Below are positions 62,612 to 64,000 of a stretch of DNA of 64,000 bases, one piece after another. Both the position numbers and the translations under genes were made by a program. Position 1 is the stretch's first letter, and every line of letters begins with the position of its first letter. This stretch comes from an uncultured bacterium (GTDB lineage: Bacteria > DRYD01), in assembly GCA_937139605.1 (NCBI GenBank), contig CAKZQG010000037.1, positions 86,421 through 150,420 on the forward strand, written 5' to 3'. The notes beneath the pieces were generated by a model, which had not been told where the DNA came from, made no database searches, and saw nothing but the letters and a program-made list of their open reading frames with translations.

Positions 62612-63949
62612 ATGCTAACAAACATAAAAGAAGAAGATAAAAAAAATAATAACCACCAATTAGATAAATCTACTCAAAAAAAATATACAAATCTGTTAAT
62701 ATTAATGTTTTTAATATCCTTACCCTGGATGATAATAAAAACATTAACTTTAATAGGTTTATTTAAATGGGATTATGAGCATTATGCATTAGCAAGTGCG
62801 ATTTTAACAGGAATAACGATAATAGCATGCGCATTTATAGTTAGCTGGGCTTCTGAAGTACTTCAAGAATATCTACCCCCAAATTTTGTTTTAGCTTTAT
62901 TAGCTATAATAAACGTTTTGCCCGAGTATGTAGTTGATATCTATTTTACCTATATGGCAGCAATTAAAGAAGAATATACTCATTATGCAATAAGCAACAT
63001 GACAGGGGCAAATAGGATGCTAATCGGCTTAGTTTGGCCACTCATTTTAATAGTATATTTAATAGCTAAATCAAAAAGATCCCCAGAATCCCCTAATTAT
63101 ATTCAATTAGATAAAACTAATATATTAGAAATCACTTTTTTACTATTATCTACATTATACTGCTTTATACTTCCGTTTAAAGGAAATTTAAGTTTAATTG
63201 ATACTTTGATATTATTTACAATATTTGGAATATATATATATTTAGCTACAAGGATGGGGAAAAGAGAACCTGAATTGGAAGGTCCAGCATTGCTTATTTC
63301 CAATCTCCCCCAAAAGCTTAAAAAATTTATGATATTTTTTATGTTTTCATTTGCTGGGTTAGGATTTCTCTTAAGTGCAGAGCCATTTGGAGAAAGCCTT
63401 TTGGTATTAGGTTCTAAAATAGCTACTAACTTTGGATTTGATGTTGATACTGCAAAATTTTTAATGGTTCAATGGGTAGCACCTATAGCTTCAGAATCCC
63501 CGGAAATAATTGTTGTTATCATATTTGCTTATAAACTCTTAGCTACTGATGCATTCTCTACTGTAGTATCTTCTAAAATAAACCAATGGACACTACTTGT
63601 TGGGTTTATTCCACTTGTATATTTTATTTCATTATTAATCCATTCTAAACCAGGTAGTCCGTTAATATTAGATGAGCTTCAAAAACATGAGATATTATTA
63701 ACTGCTGCTCAAAGCTTCTTCGCTTTAATCATGATCCTAGATATGAGATTCAAAATAATAGATGCTATTCTTCTATTTGTTCTATTTTCTTCACAATTAC
63801 TAATTCCCGATATAAGAATACAAGTAAGCATTATATATATAATCTTAGGTTTTATACTCCTTTTAAAAGTACTAATCTCAAAAGAAATTTTAAATAATCT
63901 TAAAGAATCAGTTATCTATACTATAAATCAAGTTAAAAAAAATAAATAA
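62612..63949 (+). CDS. Sodium/calcium exchanger family transporter
   Basis: The 445 residues have ~11 membrane helices in two inverted halves of the NCX/CAX superfamily. The first alpha repeat is SWASEVLQEYLPPNFVLALLAIINVLPEYVVD, and the second is VQWVAPIASESPEIIVV, each with the acidic residue and Pro/Ser pair that bind cations. It probably exchanges Ca or another cation for Na or H across the inner membrane. AAAGGAG precedes the ATG. Confidence 0.85.
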   Translation: MLTNIKEEDKKNNNHQLDKSTQKKYTNLLILMFLISLPWMIIKTLTLIGLFKWDYEHYALASAILTGITIIACAFIVSWASEVLQEYLPPNFVLALLAIINVLPEYVVDIYFTYMAAIKEEYTHYAISNMTGANRMLIGLVWPLILIVYLIAKSKRSPESPNYIQLDKTNILEITFLLLSTLYCFILPFKGNLSLIDTLILFTIFGIYIYLATRMGKREPELEGPALLISNLPQKLKKFMIFFMFSFAGLGFLLSAEPFGESLLVLGSKIATNFGFDVDTAKFLMVQWVAPIASESPEIIVVIIFAYKLLATDAFSTVVSSKINQWTLLVGFIPLVYFISLLIHSKPGSPLILDELQKHEILLTAAQSFFALIMILDMRFKIIDAILLFVLFSSQLLIPDIRIQVSIIYIILGFILLLKVLISKEILNNLKESVIYTINQVKKNK

Positions 63950-64000
63950 GAAGTACTCAATTAGTAATAAGTTTTTAAAACATTCTGATAATATTTAAAT

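Overview
This is an extremely AT-rich stretch of bacterial chromosome with dense, mostly housekeeping content. Gene content points to a diderm (outer-membrane) bacterium: LpxC, a TonB-dependent receptor, an FtsX-type ABC permease, a class A PBP and a lipoprotein. It also carries genes more often associated with Firmicutes and cyanobacterium-related lineages: a SigH-like sigma factor, a SpoIID-domain protein, DivIVA, and scattered complex I genes with no visible NuoE/F/G. Isoprenoids are made by the MEP route (ispH, dxs). I cannot name the lineage from sequence alone. A deep-branching, low-GC, non-photosynthetic relative of the cyanobacterial/Margulisbacteria side of the tree is one guess, not a result. 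TGA is used as a stop at several genes (two in ATGA overlaps), so the standard code applies.

Layout. 1-5.4 kb: the end of a PBP2/FtsI-type transpeptidase, a 22-residue membrane peptide, a zinc-ribbon protein, ispH, a C-terminal processing protease, rpmH, divIVA and a DUF protein. 5.4-11.5 kb: coaD (non-canonical ATT start), dxs, nuoH, then an unusual pair. The first gene of the pair fuses what looks like the membrane-binding N-terminus of NuoI to a GltD-like FAD/NAD(P)H oxidoreductase. The second is the remaining 2x[4Fe-4S] half of NuoI. 11.5-17.6 kb: sigma factor, SpoIID, an Hpt-like protein with a lost active site, YjbQ, HEPN, a GT39/ArnT-like glycosyltransferase and a nucleotidyltransferase. 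17.6-25 kb: a Ser/Thr kinase and a coiled-coil protein on the minus strand, nuoM-nuoN, and a repeat-containing CHAP/NlpC-like protein. 25-41 kb: response regulator, Xer recombinase, dnaX, TPR-GGDEF, NusB-like, PBP1A, sucD, a membrane protein with a GrpE-like tail, ybaB, lpxC, a hemA-hemC fusion and a hutH homologue. 41-49 kb, minus strand: rtcB, manC, archease, mutM, mgtC, fur/perR, pfkA and an interrupted GNAT gene, preceded by a decayed nuclease/transposase remnant. 49-64 kb: a DcrB/PsbP-like secreted protein, a phosphodiester-glycosidase domain protein, two small proteins with TRG motifs, a TonB receptor with an ABC-type binding protein, an FtsX permease, an Mrr-like nuclease, tRNA-Asp, infA, a DUF2339 membrane protein, a lipoprotein and a cation exchanger.

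The most interesting points are these. (1) The split NuoI with a GltD-like module inside the nuoH-nuoI operon looks like an alternative electron-input arm for complex I. (2) lpxC and dnaX are each interrupted at an A10 tract and restored by the same -1 shift; for dnaX the shifted frame ends in an ATGA overlap with the next gene. (3) Two genes start at ATT (or ATA) behind good Shine-Dalgarno sites. (4) TTAACA-type hexamers with about 11-bp phasing lie upstream of several signal-less proteins. (5) Key residues are replaced in Hpt, PfkA and HutH homologues.
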